This document shows, piece by piece, positions 46,139 through 55,988 of a DNA stretch of 64,000 nt. A program made the translations under genes and the position numbers. Origin of the DNA: Pseudoxanthomonas sp. z9 (GTDB taxonomy: Bacteria; Pseudomonadota; Gammaproteobacteria; Xanthomonadales; Xanthomonadaceae); assembly GCF_006542425.1 (NCBI RefSeq), contig NZ_VFID01000014.1:124001-188000 (forward strand). Reading direction: 5' to 3'. Below the pieces are notes generated by a model. It did no database searches. It saw only the letters and a list, made by a program, of their open reading frames with translations, and had not been told where the DNA came from. Position 1 is the first letter of the stretch; the number at the start of each line of letters is the position of its first letter.

Positions 46139-46414
46139 ATGGCACGTTCACTCAAGAAGGGCCCGTTCGTCGATCACCACCTCGTCAAGAAGGTGGAGGC
46201 CGCGGGCGGCAGCAAGAAGCCGATCAAGACCTGGTCGCGCCGCTCGATGATCCTGCCGGAAATGGTGGGTTTCACGATCGCCATCCACAACGGCAAGAAC
46301 CACGTTCCGGTGCTCGTCAACGAGAACATGGTCGGCCACAAGCTCGGCGAATTTGCCGTCACCCGTACCTTCAAGGGCCACGGTGGCGACAAGAAAGCCG
46401 GCGGCAAGAAGTAA
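46139..46414 (+). CDS. rpsS: 30S ribosomal protein S19
   Basis: A 91-residue S19. [44 protein letters not shown] and [22 protein letters not shown] cover the full family pattern. It sits at the 30S head with S13. Confidence 0.98.
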   Translation: MARSLKKGPFVDHHLVKKVEAAGGSKKPIKTWSRRSMILPEMVGFTIAIHNGKNHVPVLVNENMVGHKLGEFAVTRTFKGHGGDKKAGGKK

Positions 46415-46426
46415 GGAGAGATGACC

Positions 46427-46762
46427 ATGGAAGCGAAAGCCATCCTGCGCACCGCGCGCATCTCCCCGCAGAAGGCCCGCCTGGTTGCTGACCAGGTGCG
46501 TGGCCTGTCGGCCGAACGCGCCGTCAACCTGCTGAAGTTCTCGGACAAGAAGGCCGCCCACCTGATCAAGAAGGTGGTCGAGTCCGCTATCGCCAACGCC
46601 GAGAACAACCAGGGTGCCGACGTCGACGAGCTGAAGGTCAAGACCATCATGGTCGACGAAGGTCCGGTGCTGAAGCGTTTCATGGCCCGTGCCAAGGGCC
46701 GTGGTACCCGCATTCTTAAGCGCACCAGCCACATCACCGTGGTCGTGGGCGAGGGCAAATAA
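46427..46762 (+). CDS. rplV: 50S ribosomal protein L22
   Basis: A 111-residue L22 lining the exit tunnel. [25 protein letters not shown] opens the globular part and the tunnel hairpin is [29 protein letters not shown] 46427 is chosen because AGGAG has correct spacing to it; the ATG at 46421 is only two bases from that site. Confidence 0.96.
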   Translation: MEAKAILRTARISPQKARLVADQVRGLSAERAVNLLKFSDKKAAHLIKKVVESAIANAENNQGADVDELKVKTIMVDEGPVLKRFMARAKGRGTRILKRTSHITVVVGEGK

Positions 46763-46764
46763 GT

Positions 46765-47499
46765 ATGGGTCACAAAGTTCATCCGACCGGAATCCGCCTG
46801 GGCATCGCCAAGGACTGGAATTCCAAGTGGTTCGCCAACAAGCGCGACTACGCCGACTACCTGGCCGCCGACCTCAAGGTGCGCGAAATGCTGCGCAAGA
46901 AGCTGGCGCAGGCGGGCATCTCCAAGATCCTGATCGAGCGTCCGGCCAAGACCGCCCGCGTGACCATCCACACCGCCCGCCCGGGCGTGGTGATCGGCAA
47001 GCGTGGCGAGGACATCGAGAAGCTGCGCAAGGAAGTCAGCGACCTGATGGGCGTTCCCGCGCACATCAACGTCACCGAAGTCCGCAAGCCGGAACTGGAC
47101 GCGCAGCTGGTGGCCGAGTCGATCGCCCAGCAGCTGGAGCGCCGCATCATGTTCCGCCGTGCCATGAAGCGCGCGGTCGGCAACGCGATGCGTCTGGGCG
47201 CCCTGGGCATCAAGGTCAATGTCGCCGGCCGCTTGAACGGCGCTGAAATCGCCCGTTCGGAGTGGTACCGCGAAGGTCGCGTGCCGCTGCACACCCTGCG
47301 TGCGGACATCGACTACGGCTTCGCTGAAGCCAAGACCACCTACGGCATCATCGGCATCAAGGTGTGGGTCTACAAGGGCGAAATCTTCGATTTCAGCCAG
47401 GTGGGCCAGGAGAAGCAGGACGATACGCCGCGCGCCGAACGCAATGAGCGCAGCGACCGTCCGCGTGGACCGCGCCGTGATCGCGAGGCGAGGGAATAA
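46765..47499 (+). CDS. rpsC: 30S ribosomal protein S3
   Basis: A 244-residue S3. The KH domain carries [22 protein letters not shown] with its GxxG-type loop, and the C-terminal domain [25 protein letters not shown] lines the mRNA entry tunnel. The tail is charged ([22 protein letters not shown]). It starts two bases after rplV. Confidence 0.98.
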   Translation: MGHKVHPTGIRLGIAKDWNSKWFANKRDYADYLAADLKVREMLRKKLAQAGISKILIERPAKTARVTIHTARPGVVIGKRGEDIEKLRKEVSDLMGVPAHINVTEVRKPELDAQLVAESIAQQLERRIMFRRAMKRAVGNAMRLGALGIKVNVAGRLNGAEIARSEWYREGRVPLHTLRADIDYGFAEAKTTYGIIGIKVWVYKGEIFDFSQVGQEKQDDTPRAERNERSDRPRGPRRDREARE

Positions 47500-47501
47500 T
47501 C

Positions 47502-47915
47502 ATGTTGCAACCCAAGCGAACCAAATTCCGCAAGATGCACAAGGGCCGTAACGAAGGCCTGAGCTGGAACGGAAATCTCGTCAGCTTCGGCGAGTACGGC
47601 CTGAAGGCCACGGCGCACGGTCAGCTGACCGCGCGCCAGATCGAGGCGGCCCGCCGCTCCATCAGCCGTTACGTCAAGCGTGGCGGCAAGATGTGGATCC
47701 GCGTGTTCCCCGACAAGCCGATCACCAAGAAGCCGATCGAAGTCCGAATGGGCTCCGGTAAGGGCAACGTGGAGTACTGGGTCGCCCAGATCCAGCCCGG
47801 CCGCATGATCTATGAAATCGAAGGCGTCAGCGAGGAAATCGCGCGCGAGGCGTTCCGCCTGGCCGCGGCCAAGCTGTCCGTCACCACCCAATTCGTGACC
47901 CGGACGGTGCGCTAA
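47502..47915 (+). CDS. rplP: 50S ribosomal protein L16
   Basis: A 137-residue L16 near the A site. [25 protein letters not shown] and the [23 protein letters not shown] loop are canonical; the arginine in the RMGSGKGN region is the YcfD/RoxA hydroxylation neighbourhood in E. coli. Its stop overlaps the rpmC start by one base. Confidence 0.98.
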   Translation: MLQPKRTKFRKMHKGRNEGLSWNGNLVSFGEYGLKATAHGQLTARQIEAARRSISRYVKRGGKMWIRVFPDKPITKKPIEVRMGSGKGNVEYWVAQIQPGRMIYEIEGVSEEIAREAFRLAAAKLSVTTQFVTRTVR

Positions 47916-48100
47916 TGGAACTCAAGCAACTCCGCGAGAAGTCGGCTGACGAACTGAAGGCCCACCTGACCGACCTGCGCAAGGAGCAGTTCTCCCTGCG
48001 CATGCAGAAGGTCACTGGCCAGCTGCCGAAGACCCATGAAACCCGCCGGGTTCGCCGCGAGATCGCTCGCGTCAAGACCCTGCTCGGCGGCAAGAAGTAA
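47915..48100 (+). CDS. rpmC: 50S ribosomal protein L29
   Basis: A 61-residue two-helix protein near the tunnel exit ([48 protein letters not shown]). The start overlaps the rplP stop (TAATG), indicating coupled translation. Confidence 0.97.
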   Translation: MELKQLREKSADELKAHLTDLRKEQFSLRMQKVTGQLPKTHETRRVRREIARVKTLLGGKK

Positions 48101-48112
48101 GGAGCGCCCGAG

Positions 48113-48379
48113 ATGAGCGATAACAAAGACAAAGCGCAACGCACCATCGAAGGCCGCGTCGTCAGCAACAAGATGGACAAGACCGTCACCGTGCTGGTGG
48201 AGCGTCAGGTCAAGCACGCCCTGTACGGCAAGTACATTCGTCGTTCCACCAAGCTGCACGCGCACGACGCGGACAACAGCTGCAAGGAAGGCGACGTGGT
48301 GCGGGTGACCGAAATCGCCCCGATGTCCAAGACCAAGAACTGGCGCGTGGTGGAAATCGTCACCCGCGCGGCTGAATAA
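48113..48379 (+). CDS. rpsQ: 30S ribosomal protein S17
   Basis: An 88-residue OB-fold 16S rRNA binder. [26 protein letters not shown] and [19 protein letters not shown] match the family. It is the last gene of the S10 operon in the E. coli scheme; rplN follows after only 15 bases, so the S10 and spc operons are probably one transcript here. Confidence 0.97.
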   Translation: MSDNKDKAQRTIEGRVVSNKMDKTVTVLVERQVKHALYGKYIRRSTKLHAHDADNSCKEGDVVRVTEIAPMSKTKNWRVVEIVTRAAE

Positions 48380-48394
48380 GAGGAGATCTGAATC

Positions 48395-48763
48395 ATGATC
48401 CAGATGCAGAGCTACCTTGACGCGGCCGACAACTCCGGCGCCAAGGAACTGATGTGCATCAAGGTGCTGGGCGGCTCCAAGCGCCGTTACGCCGGCATCG
48501 GCGACATCATCAAGGTGACCGTCAAGGACGCCATCCCGCGTGGCAAGGTCAAGAAGGGCGAAGTCTACGACGCCGTGGTCGTGCGTACCCGCAAGGGCGT
48601 TCGTCGCCCGGACGGCTCGCTGATCCGCTTCGACGGCAACGCGGCCGTGCTGCTCAACAACAAGCAGGAGCCGATCGGCACCCGCATCTTCGGGCCCGTG
48701 ACCCGCGAGCTGCGTTCCGAGAAGTTCATGAAGATCGTTTCGCTCGCGCCTGAAGTGCTCTGA
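48395..48763 (+). CDS. rplN: 50S ribosomal protein L14
   Basis: A 122-residue L14 at the intersubunit bridge B8. [33 protein letters not shown] is canonical and the C-terminus [16 protein letters not shown] is complete. No separate promoter is visible in the 15-bp gap before it. Confidence 0.98.
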   Translation: MIQMQSYLDAADNSGAKELMCIKVLGGSKRRYAGIGDIIKVTVKDAIPRGKVKKGEVYDAVVVRTRKGVRRPDGSLIRFDGNAAVLLNNKQEPIGTRIFGPVTRELRSEKFMKIVSLAPEVL

Positions 48764-48778
48764 GCGGAGGACATAGAA

Positions 48779-49096
48779 ATGGCAAACCGTATCAAGAAGG
48801 GCGACCAGGTGGTCGTCATCGCCGGCAAGGACAAGGGCAAGAAGGGCGACGTGGTGCGCGTGGACGGTGACCGTGTGGTCGTCTCCAACGTCAACGTCGT
48901 CAAGCGCCATACCAAGCCGAATCCGCAGGCGGGCATCGCCGGCGGCGTGGTCGAGCGTGAATCCTCGATCCACATTTCGAACGTCGCTCTGTTCAACCCG
49001 GCCACCGGCAAGGGCGAGCGTATCGGTTTCAAGGTCCTGGAGGATGGACGCAAACTGCGTGTGTTCCGCTCCAGTGGTGAGGCGCTCGACGCCTGA
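48779..49096 (+). CDS. rplX: 50S ribosomal protein L24
   Basis: A 105-residue L24, an assembly initiator with a KOW motif ([26 protein letters not shown]). The remaining [23 protein letters not shown] pattern fits. It lies between rplN and rplE with short gaps. Confidence 0.97.
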   Translation: MANRIKKGDQVVVIAGKDKGKKGDVVRVDGDRVVVSNVNVVKRHTKPNPQAGIAGGVVERESSIHISNVALFNPATGKGERIGFKVLEDGRKLRVFRSSGEALDA

Positions 49097-49107
49097 GGAA
49101 TGAGGTC

Positions 49108-49650
49108 ATGACCACCCGTCTCGAAAAAATTTACAAGGAAGAAGTGGCGCCGGCTCTGATGAAGAAGTTCGGCTACACCAATCCGATGGAAGTCCCGAAG
49201 ATCACCAAGATCACCATCAACATGGGTGTGGGTGAAGCGGCGACCAACAAGAAGATCCTGGAAAACGCCGTGGCCGATCTGGCCAAGATCAGTGGCCAGA
49301 AGCCGATCACGACCAAGTCCCGCATCTCGGTGGCTTCGTTCAAGATCCGCGACGGCTGGCCGATCGGCTGCAAGGTGACCCTGCGTCGCGCCAAGATGTA
49401 CGAATTCCTGGACCGCCTGATCAACATCTCGCTGCCGCGCGTGCGTGACTTCCGCGGCGTGTCGGGTCGTTCGTTCGACGGCCGCGGCAATTACAATATG
49501 GGCGTGAAGGAACAGATCATCTTCCCGGAAATCGACTTCGACCAGGTCGACGCGCTCCGCGGCATGGATATCGCCATCACCACCACCGCCAAGAGCGACG
49601 CCGAAGCCAAGGCGCTGCTGGAAGCATTCAAGTTCCCGTTCCGTAACTGA
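49108..49650 (+). CDS. rplE: 50S ribosomal protein L5
   Basis: A 180-residue 5S rRNA-binding protein. [36 protein letters not shown] and the ROSR-like [23 protein letters not shown] loop are diagnostic. In E. coli the S8 repressor site overlaps the L5 start; I did not identify an equivalent structure here. Confidence 0.98.
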   Translation: MTTRLEKIYKEEVAPALMKKFGYTNPMEVPKITKITINMGVGEAATNKKILENAVADLAKISGQKPITTKSRISVASFKIRDGWPIGCKVTLRRAKMYEFLDRLINISLPRVRDFRGVSGRSFDGRGNYNMGVKEQIIFPEIDFDQVDALRGMDIAITTTAKSDAEAKALLEAFKFPFRN

Positions 49651-49668
49651 GTCGCAGGAAAACCACAC

Positions 49669-49974
49669 ATGGCCAAGACCTCAATGGTGAACCGCGATAT
49701 CAAGCGGGCCAAGCTGGCGAAGAAGTACGCCGCCAAGCGCGAAGCACTGAAGAAGATCATCTCGGGCGTCAACGCGTCCTATGAAGAGAAGATGGAAGCG
49801 GTGACCAAGCTGCAGAAGCTGCCGCGCGACTCCTCGCCGTGCCGCGAGCGCAACCGCTGCGAACTGTCCGGTCGTTCGCGCGGCGTGTACCGCAAGTTCG
49901 GCCTGGGCCGCAACAAGCTGCGCGAAGCCACCATGCGCGGTGACGTGCCCGGCCTGCGCAAGGCCAGCTGGTAA
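49669..49974 (+). CDS. rpsN: 30S ribosomal protein S14, long zinc-independent form
   Basis: A 101-residue S14. It lacks the CxxC-x12-CxxC zinc site of the short form; the equivalent region reads [33 protein letters not shown]. The C-terminus [10 protein letters not shown] is universal. It is followed by an unusually long spacer before rpsH. Confidence 0.97.
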   Translation: MAKTSMVNRDIKRAKLAKKYAAKREALKKIISGVNASYEEKMEAVTKLQKLPRDSSPCRERNRCELSGRSRGVYRKFGLGRNKLREATMRGDVPGLRKASW

Positions 49975-50172
49975 CAAATCCGGCCTCCCGGGCCCGTCCC
50001 GGGATGGTCAGAGAGCAAGTCCGGCACATGCCGGACTTGTTGCTGTACAATTACCGGTTCCCGCGGCCCGCCGCGGAGCCTGGTCCCGACGGGACCGCCA
50101 CCTGGGGCTTCCAGGCACAACCCAAGATTTTCGCGAAAGCGGATATCGGTGCTACTCAAAAGGCAACCACTT
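49975..50172 (+). promoter_or_regulatory. Structured 198-bp spacer within the spc operon (rpsN-rpsH)
   Basis: No gene is visible. It holds CCCGGG/CCCGGG (49987-50003) and a strong stem CAAGTCCGGC/GCCGGACTTG (50016-50039) followed by TTGCTG and a TACAAT box at 50045-50050 without a clear -35. A third stem is GGTCCCGACGGGACC. The rpsH Shine-Dalgarno sequence (AAAGG) lies near the end. Candidate attenuator plus secondary promoter, or S8 control region. Confidence 0.45.
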
Positions 50173-50571
50173 ATGAGCATGACTGATCCCATCGCCGACA
50201 TGCTGGTCCGCATCAAGAATGCGGCCGCGGTCGGCAAGCAGACGGTGAAGATGCCGTCCTCCAAGATCAAGGCCTCGATCGCCAACGTCCTGAAGTCGGA
50301 AGGCTACATCGCCGACGCGCGCGTGACGAAGACGGAAAACAACAAGGCCGAGCTGGAAATCGTCCTGAAATACTTCGAAGGCAAGCCGGTCATCGAGAAG
50401 CTGTCGCGCGTGTCCCGTTCGGGACTGCGCCAGTACCGTGGCAAGGCCGAACTGCCGAAGGTCCTCGGCGGCCTGGGCGTCGCCATCATTTCCACCTCCA
50501 AGGGCATCATGACCGATGCGCAGGCGCGCCAGCAGGGCGTCGGCGGTGAAGTCCTGTGCTTCGTGGCCTAA
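50173..50571 (+). CDS. rpsH: 30S ribosomal protein S8
   Basis: A 132-residue S8. [25 protein letters not shown] starts it and the 16S-binding C-terminus [51 protein letters not shown] is complete. ATG 50173 matches the MSM-DPIADML start of E. coli S8; another ATG two codons later is possible. S8 is the known repressor of the spc operon in E. coli. Confidence 0.97.
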   Translation: MSMTDPIADMLVRIKNAAAVGKQTVKMPSSKIKASIANVLKSEGYIADARVTKTENNKAELEIVLKYFEGKPVIEKLSRVSRSGLRQYRGKAELPKVLGGLGVAIISTSKGIMTDAQARQQGVGGEVLCFVA

Positions 50572-50583
50572 CGGAGTAAGCCA

Positions 50584-51111
50584 ATGTCCCGTGTAGCCAA
50601 AAAGCCGATTGCCCTGCCCAAGGGCGTTGAAATCAACCTCCAGGCGGAAACGCTGACCGTCAAGGGCCCGAAGGGCACCCTGGCGATCGCCAAGCCCGCC
50701 GGCGTCGAAGTGAAGATCGAGAACGGCGTTGCCAATCTGGCGCCGGAAGCCATCGAGCATGACGCCATCACCGGTACCATCCGCGCCATCCTCGCCAACA
50801 TGGTGAAGGGTGTGTCCGAAGGTTTCGAGCGCAAGCTGGAACTGGTCGGCGTGGGTTACCGTGCCGCGATGCAGGGCAAGGATCTGAGCCTGTCGCTCGG
50901 CTTCTCGCACCCGGTCGTGTTCCAGGCGCCGGAGGGCATCACCATCGCCACCCCGACCCAGACCGAAATCCTGGTCCAGGGCGCGGACAAGCAGCGCGTG
51001 GGCGAAGTCGCCGCCAAGATCCGCGGTTTCCGTCCGCCGGAGCCCTACAAGGGCAAGGGCGTGAAGTACTCCGACGAGACCATCATCCGTAAGGAAGCGA
51101 AGAAGGCGTAA
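50584..51111 (+). CDS. rplF: 50S ribosomal protein L6
   Basis: A 175-residue L6 with two related domains. [33 protein letters not shown] opens it and the signature [25 protein letters not shown] closes it. It binds near the sarcin-ricin loop. Confidence 0.98.
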   Translation: MSRVAKKPIALPKGVEINLQAETLTVKGPKGTLAIAKPAGVEVKIENGVANLAPEAIEHDAITGTIRAILANMVKGVSEGFERKLELVGVGYRAAMQGKDLSLSLGFSHPVVFQAPEGITIATPTQTEILVQGADKQRVGEVAAKIRGFRPPEPYKGKGVKYSDETIIRKEAKKA

Positions 51112-51140
51112 GCACGCCTTCGGCTTCGAGGAACCAGATC

Positions 51141-51497
51141 ATGAGCATCAAGAACACCGCCCGCCTGCGCCGCGCCAAGTCGACCCGTGCGCACATCCGC
51201 GAACTGGGTGTGCCGCGCCTGTCCGTCCTGCGTACCGGCCAGCACATCTACGCCCAGCTGTTCACCGCCGACGGCGCCAAGGTCATCGCTTCGGCGAACA
51301 CCCTGCAGGCCGACGTGAAGGATGGCCTGAAGAACGGCAAGAACAGCGATGCCGCCGCCAAGGTCGGCAAGCTGATCGCCGAGCGCGCCAAGGCCGCGGG
51401 CATCGAGAAGGTGGCTTTCGACCGTTCCGGTTACCGCTTCCATGGCCGCATCAAGGCCCTGGCCGACGCGGCCCGCGAAGGCGGCCTGCAGTTCTAA
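51141..51497 (+). CDS. rplR: 50S ribosomal protein L18
   Basis: A 118-residue 5S rRNA-binding L18. [33 protein letters not shown] and [29 protein letters not shown] cover the family. A 153-bp structured gap follows instead of the usual short junction with rpsE. Confidence 0.97.
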   Translation: MSIKNTARLRRAKSTRAHIRELGVPRLSVLRTGQHIYAQLFTADGAKVIASANTLQADVKDGLKNGKNSDAAAKVGKLIAERAKAAGIEKVAFDRSGYRFHGRIKALADAAREGGLQF

Positions 51498-51503
51498 TCT
51501 TGA

Positions 51504-51529
51504 AAGGCATGGGGGCGACCCCATGCCTT
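51504..51529 (+). terminator. Terminator-like hairpin between rplR and rpsE
   Basis: A perfect 11-bp stem AAGGCATGGGG/CCCCATGCCTT with GCGA tetraloop, seven bases after the rplR stop. The following bases are GACC, not a T-run, so termination would be weak; processing or 3'-end stabilisation is equally likely. Confidence 0.55.
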
Positions 51530-51623
51530 GACCTGCCGGTGCGGGCTGCGCCGGGCGCCCCGGTCCTTGTGTGACCGGAAGCGTGGCAACGAAGTACTCC
51601 ACAACCATAAGTGGCCAAGCCAC

Positions 51624-51646
51624 AAATCCACATCAACCAAGGATTT
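51624..51646 (+). promoter_or_regulatory. Possible Shine-Dalgarno-masking stem before rpsE
   Basis: AAATCC (51624-51629) can pair with GGATTT (51641-51646), which overlaps the AAGGA ribosome binding site of rpsE. A GTGGC/GCCAC stem lies just upstream at 51611-51623. Confidence 0.35.
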
Positions 51647-51650
51647 CAAA

Positions 51651-52193
51651 ATGGCAGAACAACGTGAACCGCGGGGTCGTGATCGCGACCGCAACCGCGA
51701 AGAGAAAGTCGACGACGGCATGATCGAGAAGCTGGTCGCGGTCAACCGCGTCAGCAAGACCGTCAAGGGCGGCCGCCAGTTCACCTTCACCGCGCTGACG
51801 GTGGTGGGCGACGGCGCCGGCAAGATTGGCTTCGGCTACGGCAAGGCGCGCGAAGTGCCGGTCGCCATCCAGAAGTCGATGGAGTACGCCCGCAAGAATA
51901 TGTCCAACGTCGACCTGAACAACGGCACCCTGTGGCACCCGGTCAAGGCCGGCCACGGCGCGGCGCGCGTGTTCATGCAGCCGGCGTCGGAAGGTACCGG
52001 CGTGATCGCCGGCGGCGCGATGCGCGCCGTGCTGGAAGCGGTCGGCGTGAAGAACGTGCTGGCCAAGGCCGTCGGCTCGCGCAACCCGATCAACCTGGTG
52101 CGCGCCACCCTGAAGGGCCTGAACGACATGCAGTCGCCCACCCGCATCGCGGCCAAGCGCGGCAAGAAGGTGGAGGAACTCCTCAATGGCTAA
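51651..52193 (+). CDS. rpsE: 30S ribosomal protein S5
   Basis: A 180-residue S5. [49 protein letters not shown] covers the dsRBD-like domain where spectinomycin-resistance changes arise. The N-terminus is a charged extension ([17 protein letters not shown]). ATG 51651 is the only start after the spacer with AAGGA upstream. It overlaps rpmD by eight bases. Confidence 0.97.
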   Translation: MAEQREPRGRDRDRNREEKVDDGMIEKLVAVNRVSKTVKGGRQFTFTALTVVGDGAGKIGFGYGKAREVPVAIQKSMEYARKNMSNVDLNNGTLWHPVKAGHGAARVFMQPASEGTGVIAGGAMRAVLEAVGVKNVLAKAVGSRNPINLVRATLKGLNDMQSPTRIAAKRGKKVEELLNG

Positions 52194-52377
52194 CGAGTCC
52201 AACAAGACCGTCAAGGTCCGCCTGGTGCGCGGCCTGCGTGGTTCCCAGTCCCGCCACCGCCTGTCGGTGAAGGCGCTGGGCCTGAACAAGCTGAACGATG
52301 TGCGTGAACTCAAGGACAGCCCGCAGGTTCGCGGCCTGATCGCCAAGGTCCACTACCTCGTCAAGGTCGAGGAGTAA
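52186..52377 (+). CDS. rpmD: 50S ribosomal protein L30
   Basis: A 63-residue L30. [53 protein letters not shown] matches the family. Its start lies inside the last codons of rpsE (8-base overlap), and rplO begins five bases after the stop. Confidence 0.96.
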   Translation: MANESNKTVKVRLVRGLRGSQSRHRLSVKALGLNKLNDVRELKDSPQVRGLIAKVHYLVKVEE

Positions 52378-52382
52378 TCATC

Positions 52383-52820
52383 ATGCGTCTGAATACGTTG
52401 AAGCCCGCCGAGGGCGCCCGCGCCGAACGCACCCGCGTTGGCCGCGGTATCGGTTCCGGCCTGGGCAAGACCGCCGGTCGCGGTCACAAGGGTTCCTTCG
52501 CCCGCGCGGGCAAGGGCAAGATCAAGGCGAAGTTCGAAGGCGGCCAGATGCCGCTGATCAAGCGTCTGCCGAAGGTGGGTTTCCGCTCCAAGCTCAAGCA
52601 GGACACCGCGGAAGTGCTGTCCTACCAGCTGGACAAGCTGGAAGCCGGCGAGATCGACTTCGCCGCGTTGCGTGCCGCCAAGCTGGTCCCCAGCACCGCC
52701 AAGCGCGCCAAGATCGTCAAGAAGGGCGAACTGACCAAGAAGTTCGTGCTGAAGGGCGTGCTGGCCACCGCAGGTGCCAAGGCGGCTATCGAAGCCGCCG
52801 GCGGCAGCGTGCAGGAGTAA
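52383..52820 (+). CDS. rplO: 50S ribosomal protein L15
   Basis: A 145-residue L15. [43 protein letters not shown] is the glycine/basic N-terminal extension reaching into 23S rRNA; the C-terminal globular domain ends [13 protein letters not shown]. secY starts seven bases downstream. Confidence 0.98.
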   Translation: MRLNTLKPAEGARAERTRVGRGIGSGLGKTAGRGHKGSFARAGKGKIKAKFEGGQMPLIKRLPKVGFRSKLKQDTAEVLSYQLDKLEAGEIDFAALRAAKLVPSTAKRAKIVKKGELTKKFVLKGVLATAGAKAAIEAAGGSVQE

Positions 52821-52827
52821 GTGACGC

Positions 52828-54180
52828 ATGGCGCAGGGTAATGCCGCCAGCGCGCTGGCAGGCGCAGGCAAGTTCACCGAACTCCGCCAGCGCCTGCTGT
52901 TCGTGCTGGGTGCCTTGATCGTCTATCGCATCGGCTGCTACGTGCCGGTGCCCGGCGTCAATCCCGACGCCATGCTCGCGATGATGCAGAACCAGGGCGG
53001 CATCGTGGACATGTTCAACATGTTCTCGGGTGGCGCCCTGCATCGCTTCAGCATCTTCGCGCTGAATGTCATGCCGTACATCTCGGCGTCGATCGTGATG
53101 CAGCTGGGCGTGCATATCTTCCCCAGCCTGAAGGCGTTGCAGAAGGAAGGCGAGTCCGGCCGCCGCAAGATCACCCAGTACTCGCGCATCGGTGCGGTGC
53201 TGCTGGCGGTGGTACAGGGCGGAAGCATCGCCGTGGCGCTGCAGAACCAGGTCGCTCCGGGCGGCGTGCCGGTGGTGTACTCGCCAGGCATGGGTTTCGT
53301 CCTGACCGCCGTGGTCGCGCTGACCGCCGGCACCATCTTCCTGATGTGGCTGGGTGAGCAGGTGACCGAGCGTGGCGTCGGCAACGGTGTGTCGCTGATC
53401 ATCTTCGCCGGTATCGTGGCGGGCCTGCCGGGTGCGGTGCTGACCACCCTGGAAGCCTTCCAGACCGGTACGCTCAGCGCGATCTCGTTGATCATCATCG
53501 TGCTGGTGGTGTTCGGCTTCACCTTCTTCGTGGTGTTCGTGGAACGCGGCCAGCGCCGCATCACGGTGAACTACGCGCGCCGCCAGGGTGGCCGCAGCGC
53601 GTACATGAACCAGACTTCGTTCCTGCCGCTGAAGCTCAACATGTCCGGCGTCATCCCGCCGATCTTCGCCTCCAGCATCCTGGCCTTCCCGGCCACGCTG
53701 GCGATGTGGTCCGGGCAGAACGGTGCGACCACCTGGCTGCAGCGCATCTCGCAGGCGCTGGCGCCGGGCGAACCGCTGCACATGATCGTGTTCGCGGCGA
53801 TGATCATCGGCTTCGCGTTCTTCTACACGGCGCTGGTGTTCAACTCGCAGGAAACCGCCGAGAACCTGAAGAAGTCGGGTGCGCTGATTCCGGGCATCCG
53901 CCCGGGCAAGGCGACGGCGGATTACGTCGACGGCGTGCTGACCCGCCTGACCGCGGCCGGTTCGCTGTATCTGGTGGCGGTGTGCCTGCTGCCGGAAGTG
54001 ATGCGGACCCAGCTGGGCACCTCGTTCTACTTCGGTGGCACTTCGCTGCTGATCGTGGTGGTGGTGGTCATGGACTTCATCGCGCAGGTCCAGGCGCACC
54101 TGATGTCGCACCAGTACGAAAGCCTGTTGAAGAAGGCAAACCTGAAGGGTGGTTCCCGCGGCGGACTTTCGCGCGGATAA
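52828..54180 (+). CDS. secY: Preprotein translocase subunit SecY
   Basis: A 450-residue ten-helix channel protein. Segments include [22 protein letters not shown] (TM1), the plug region near [28 protein letters not shown], and the cytosolic loops with [17 protein letters not shown]. With SecE and SecG it forms the inner-membrane translocon. The C-terminus is [19 protein letters not shown]. It ends the spc operon here: no rpmJ follows. Confidence 0.98.
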   Translation: MAQGNAASALAGAGKFTELRQRLLFVLGALIVYRIGCYVPVPGVNPDAMLAMMQNQGGIVDMFNMFSGGALHRFSIFALNVMPYISASIVMQLGVHIFPSLKALQKEGESGRRKITQYSRIGAVLLAVVQGGSIAVALQNQVAPGGVPVVYSPGMGFVLTAVVALTAGTIFLMWLGEQVTERGVGNGVSLIIFAGIVAGLPGAVLTTLEAFQTGTLSAISLIIIVLVVFGFTFFVVFVERGQRRITVNYARRQGGRSAYMNQTSFLPLKLNMSGVIPPIFASSILAFPATLAMWSGQNGATTWLQRISQALAPGEPLHMIVFAAMIIGFAFFYTALVFNSQETAENLKKSGALIPGIRPGKATADYVDGVLTRLTAAGSLYLVAVCLLPEVMRTQLGTSFYFGGTSLLIVVVVVMDFIAQVQAHLMSHQYESLLKKANLKGGSRGGLSRG

Positions 54181-54418
54181 TCACCCCCCTAGCGCGGAGC
54201 CTTCCGCGCGGCCGGCCCCACGGGGCCGGACCAACCAAAAGGGCGGCCCGGGCGGCGATCTCGCGCACGGGTGTGGAGCAGCCGGTCCCGCGCCAGAGTA
54301 GCGCGGGCGGGGCAGGGCTCCGGGGCAACCCGGGACCCCGCACCAGGCGGCTTCCGGCGCCGGAGCATGGGCACACTCCCCATGCCGGGCTTCGTGCCGA
54401 CCCCCGGTCGGCATGGGC
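54181..54418 (+). other. GC-rich spacer between secY and the alpha operon promoter
   Basis: No open frame resembling rpmJ (L36) or infA is present in this gap. It contains hairpins such as CCGGCCCC/GGGGCCGG (near 54210-54232) and GCCGACC/GGTCGGC (near 54396-54412), without T-runs. Nothing else recognisable. Confidence 0.5.
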
Positions 54419-54447
54419 TTCCCAGTAACCCGAGATCTTGCTAAAAT
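54419..54447 (+). promoter_or_regulatory. Alpha operon promoter
   Basis: TTCCCA, a 17-bp spacer and TAAAAT at 54442-54447. It gives a leader of about 78 nt before rpsM, with a TTTCC/GGAAA stem at 54476-54490. In E. coli S4 represses this operon through a leader pseudoknot; I cannot confirm one here. Confidence 0.6.
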
Positions 54448-54531
54448 TTCCAGTTCACTCCGTCCGTCTGCCCGTTTTCCGCCTCGGAAAGGGGGCCTGC
54501 CGGGCCATCAAACACAGTTGGAGACCGCGTC

Positions 54532-54888
54532 ATGGCGCGTATTGCAGGTGTCAACCTGCCTGCCCAGAAGCATGTCTGGGTCGGTTTGCAAAGCATCTAC
54601 GGCATTGGCCGTACCCGTTCCAAGAAGGTCTGCGAAGCCGCTGGCGTCGCATCGACCACCAAGATCCGCGACCTGTCGGAGCCGGAAGTCGAGCGCCTGC
54701 GCGCCGAAGTCGGCAAGTACGTGGTCGAGGGCGACCTGCGCCGTGAAGTCGGCATCGCGATCAAGCGCCTGATGGATCTGGGCTGCTATCGCGGCCTGCG
54801 CCATCGCCGCGGCCTGCCGCTGCGCGGCCAGCGCACCCGCACCAACGCCCGTACCCGCAAGGGTCCGCGCAAAGCCATCAAGAAGTAA
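54532..54888 (+). CDS. rpsM: 30S ribosomal protein S13
   Basis: A 118-residue S13. [38 protein letters not shown] and the C-terminal [31 protein letters not shown] tail touching the P-site tRNA are canonical. First gene of the alpha operon, with its own promoter. Confidence 0.98.
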   Translation: MARIAGVNLPAQKHVWVGLQSIYGIGRTRSKKVCEAAGVASTTKIRDLSEPEVERLRAEVGKYVVEGDLRREVGIAIKRLMDLGCYRGLRHRRGLPLRGQRTRTNARTRKGPRKAIKK

Positions 54889-54900
54889 GGGGCGACCATC

Positions 54901-55293
54901 ATGGCCAAGCCAGCTGCTGCCAAAGTCAAGAAGAAGATCAAGCGCGTCATCACCGACGGCGTCGCCCACGTCCACGCTTCTTTCAACAACACCATCGTCA
55001 CCATCACCGATCGCCAGGGCAATGCGCTTTCCTGGGCGACCTCCGGTGGTGCCGGTTTCCGCGGTTCGCGCAAGTCGACCCCGTTCGCTGCACAGGTCGC
55101 CGCCGAGAAGGCCGGCCGTGCCGCGCTGGATTACGGCGTGAAGTCGCTGGAAGTCCGCATCAAGGGCCCGGGTCCGGGCCGTGAGTCGGCCGTTCGTTCG
55201 TTGAACAACGTCGGCTACAAGATCACCAACATCATCGACGTGACGCCTATCCCGCACAACGGGTGCCGTCCGCCGAAGAAGCGTCGCGTCTAA
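54901..55293 (+). CDS. rpsK: 30S ribosomal protein S11
   Basis: A 130-residue S11 at the platform. [51 protein letters not shown] and the C-terminus [18 protein letters not shown], with the Asn-Gly site that forms isoaspartate in E. coli, are present. Confidence 0.98.
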   Translation: MAKPAAAKVKKKIKRVITDGVAHVHASFNNTIVTITDRQGNALSWATSGGAGFRGSRKSTPFAAQVAAEKAGRAALDYGVKSLEVRIKGPGPGRESAVRSLNNVGYKITNIIDVTPIPHNGCRPPKKRRV

Positions 55294-55307
55294 GGGGGCG
55301 ATAAGAA

Positions 55308-55934
55308 ATGGCTCGTTATATCGGTCCTACCTGTAAGCTCGCGCGCCGCGAAGGCGCCGACCTGTCCCTTAAGAGCCCGGCCCGCGCGCTGGACTCCAAG
55401 TGCAAGCTGGAGCAAAAGCCCGGCCAGCACGGTGCCGCCCGCAAGGGCAAGCTGTCCGACTACGCCACCCAGCTGCGCGAGAAGCAGAAGGTCAAGCGTA
55501 TCTACGGTCTGCTGGAGCGCCAGTTCCGCAACTACTACAAGAAGGCCTCGACCAAGAAGGGCAACACCGGCGAGAACCTGCTGCAGTTGCTGGAAACCCG
55601 CCTGGACAACGTGATCTACCGCATGGGCTTCGCCGTGACCCGTCCGGCCGCCCGCCAGCTGGTCTCGCACCGTGGCGTGCTGGTCAATGGCAAGCCGGTC
55701 AACCTGCCGTCCTACCAGGTCAAGGCCGGTGACGCGATCGCCCTGTCCGAGCGTGCCCAGAAGCAGCTGCGCGTGCAGGAGTCGCTGACCCTGTCCGAGC
55801 AGCTCGACCTGAGCCCGTCCTGGATCGAAGTCGACGCGAAGAAGTTCAGCGGCGTGTTCAAGGCCGTGCCGGAACGTTCCGACCTGCCTGCGGACATCAA
55901 CGAAGCGCTGATCGTCGAGTTGTACTCGAAGTAA
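55308..55934 (+). CDS. rpsD: 30S ribosomal protein S4
   Basis: A 208-residue S4. [40 protein letters not shown] opens it, and the S4 RNA-binding domain is [39 protein letters not shown]. It initiates 30S assembly and represses the alpha operon in E. coli. Confidence 0.98.
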   Translation: MARYIGPTCKLARREGADLSLKSPARALDSKCKLEQKPGQHGAARKGKLSDYATQLREKQKVKRIYGLLERQFRNYYKKASTKKGNTGENLLQLLETRLDNVIYRMGFAVTRPAARQLVSHRGVLVNGKPVNLPSYQVKAGDAIALSERAQKQLRVQESLTLSEQLDLSPSWIEVDAKKFSGVFKAVPERSDLPADINEALIVELYSK

Positions 55935-55988
55935 TTCATTCACGCACCCCCGATGCCCCCGTCGGGGGTTTGCAGGAGACAAAGCAAC

